Positions 63,801-64,000 of a stretch of DNA of 64,000 bases are shown piece by piece (within the stretch, counting starts at the first letter, position 1; each line of letters starts with the position of its first letter). The stretch lies in NCBI GenBank assembly GCA_900079685.1, contig LT599019.1, positions 295,864-359,863 of the forward strand, read 5' to 3'. A program made the position numbers and the translations under genes. The notes below the pieces were generated by a model. That model was given only the letters and a program-made list of their open reading frames with translations. It searched no databases and was not told the DNA's origin. The DNA comes from an uncultured delta proteobacterium. Lineage in GTDB: Bacteria > Desulfobacterota > Desulfovibrionia > Desulfovibrionales > Desulfovibrionaceae.

Positions 63801-64000
63801 CGAAAACCGGATGGGCTACCCGCAGCGCGCGGGCGTCGCGGCCGATATCCGTGGTATAGATGCTCACCGCGAACCCGGTGGCGCTCATGCCGGTTTTGAA
63901 CTCGGGCTCGTCCGCCAGCGACGTATTGTCGGGAATGGGCCTGGCGCTCACCAGAACCCGGCCCGAGGTGTCCGTGAGGAGCAGGTTGGAATAAAACGGG
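60868..64000 (-). CDS. Hybrid sensor histidine kinase, partial (N-terminus off the window)
   Basis: The frame runs to the window edge, so the N-terminus is missing. The visible part begins with a Cache-like periplasmic sensor ([19 protein letters not shown]), then one membrane segment ([18 protein letters not shown]), a HAMP linker, a HisKA domain with the phospho-His in [15 protein letters not shown], an HATPase_c domain ([30 protein letters not shown]), and two receivers: [13 protein letters not shown] with [11 protein letters not shown] and [13 protein letters not shown] with [13 protein letters not shown]. The last 150 residues look like an HPt domain in which [13 protein letters not shown] has Lys where the phospho-His should be. 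Upstream partner unknown. Confidence 0.93.
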   Translation of the reverse strand, partial: PFYSNLLLTDTSGRVLVSARPIPDNTSLADEPEFKTGMSATGFAVSIYTTDIGRDARALRVAHPVFDGSGARVGVLLGGIRNPSEALPGSLGQFQGPAVRRLFDCSGGMFVLPEEDAAGRSALDVWAAVSAKKDDLGVISVPTVEKDARGVSLVAYERLRMAPEEAPCLIVTVAMPERAVYAQGDNDLITNVLLLGFACLAAWIIMIFAGGRIITRPVAELLSITRQLARGDFSVRTDMHAMQGEMGRLAQAFDDMATGMETREREVIRAKAASDAANTAKSGFLANMSHEIRTPMNAVIGMAYLAFKTQLSPRQQSYVSKIYVAANTLLGIINDILDFSKIESGQLHIDHAPFRLEDLLDNLAAIISQKAEEKELEILFRVDKNIPMTLIGDPLRLSQILTNLANNAVKFTEKGEIVISCSLVENLGDKVRLRFVVRDTGIGITTEQQDKLFQAFSQADGSTTRRFGGTGLGLTITKRLLEMMGGDISVESAYGKGSTFTFTIVLGYQLSKEQTPRIGNVGQATRALIVDDNPSANEVLLSLLNDLMLSGDSASSAEEAFAMLVQAEEEGRPYSLVFMDWRMPVMDGVEATYVLRNKLGLKNPPPVIIVTAFGRDETLAQAVKAGAAGVLYKPINKSYLYDSIMTLLHGHTDALPEYSPHKQDAPREAFRIPGARILLVEDNPVNQQIALELLEDAGAVVTVASTGIEAVAAFESSPETLPFDLVLMDLQMPEMDGYEATRRIRANSRFAGIPIVAMTAHAMIEERLKCLQAGMNDHISKPIEVDKFFSTLRTWLQPDDRRPNSDVAEAAGRSDTIVFGSPVPNLMHMPRADLPGAAVREAPAAVPDLPGLNVEAALSRLGNNREMYIKILRQFLRTQARGGELFAGAAAAGDKETQKRIAKTLRGLGNSIGATILATSAAMLENALQSGAGSEVADAEKDTFEALDSVIATLRAAFPDEPLHASPARAEVEALPEKEAAALAGLAGLLRDDDAAALKYMEEHAGLLMSALGAPAFTQVEQAVSQFDLEGALQAIQKTGKLP

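Overview
The window is a high-GC bacterial chromosome segment whose gene content points to a motile, anaerobic, Gram-negative Desulfovibrio-like bacterium (Desulfobacterota, Desulfovibrionaceae). The pointers are pyruvate:ferredoxin oxidoreductase with phosphate acetyltransferase, a HemK-free DUF177-rpmF-plsX-fab-glyA operon of the type seen in that family, an HDOD protein, CheV, flagellar hook genes, LPS and O-antigen type enzymes, and corrinoid genes. The genus is an inference; no rRNA, tRNA, CRISPR array, insertion sequence or prophage was seen. Apart from a few AT-rich intergenic patches the segment reads as ordinary core chromosome with small accessory islands.

Layout. 1-2.8 kb: corrinoid adenosyltransferase (partial), AmrS radical SAM enzyme, a small secreted protein, purM. 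3-6.5 kb: a secreted LprI-type protein, an M48 lipoprotein protease and an O-antigen ligase. 6.6-14.7 kb: an acetyl-CoA node on the minus strand (CoA-transferase, SDR protein, short Pta, PFOR). 15-18.4 kb: HDOD protein, secreted protein, TauE/SafE permease. 18.4-21.7 kb: a structured leader, then DUF6899, LysR, hrcA and grpE. 21.8-25.3 kb, minus strand: FAD oxidoreductase, RdgC locus and two small envelope proteins. 25.8-29.8 kb: an accessory-looking operon of NCS1 permease, creatininase-family amidohydrolase and M28 metallopeptidase behind an AT-rich promoter region. 29.9-36.5 kb: the DUF177-rpmF-plsX-fabH-fabG-acpP-fabF-glyA operon. 36.8-40.7 kb: rpmB, fxsA, rhomboid protease, Na/Pi cotransporter. 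40.8-48.2 kb: family 9 glycosyltransferase, then fliK, flgD, flgE and a small unknown protein. 48.2-51.2 kb: a proXWV-type glycine betaine transporter. 51.5-55 kb: DHH phosphoesterase, CbiR-like cobamide-remodelling enzyme, a small cysteine-containing protein, CheV. 55-64 kb: ispH, tRNA-dihydrouridine synthase, an unknown protein, a PTS-EIIC/EAL fusion and a hybrid histidine kinase that runs off the right edge.

How the genes work together. PFOR makes acetyl-CoA, and Pta and the CoA-transferase offer two exits from it. The fab cluster couples ribosomal protein L32, phospholipid initiation (PlsX) and fatty-acid elongation, with a strong hairpin between acpP and fabF that could set ACP in excess. 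FliK, FlgD and FlgE build the hook; both FlgD and FlgE carry unusual extra segments. The most unusual items are the fusion of a PTS sugar-permease membrane domain to an apparently intact EAL phosphodiesterase, the repeat insert in the hook protein, a hybrid kinase whose HPt-like tail has lysine where histidine is expected, the NCS1/creatininase/M28 cluster of unknown substrate, and a leader with competing hairpins upstream of the DUF6899-LysR pair. Most long frames antisense to the genes above are high-GC shadows and were left out.
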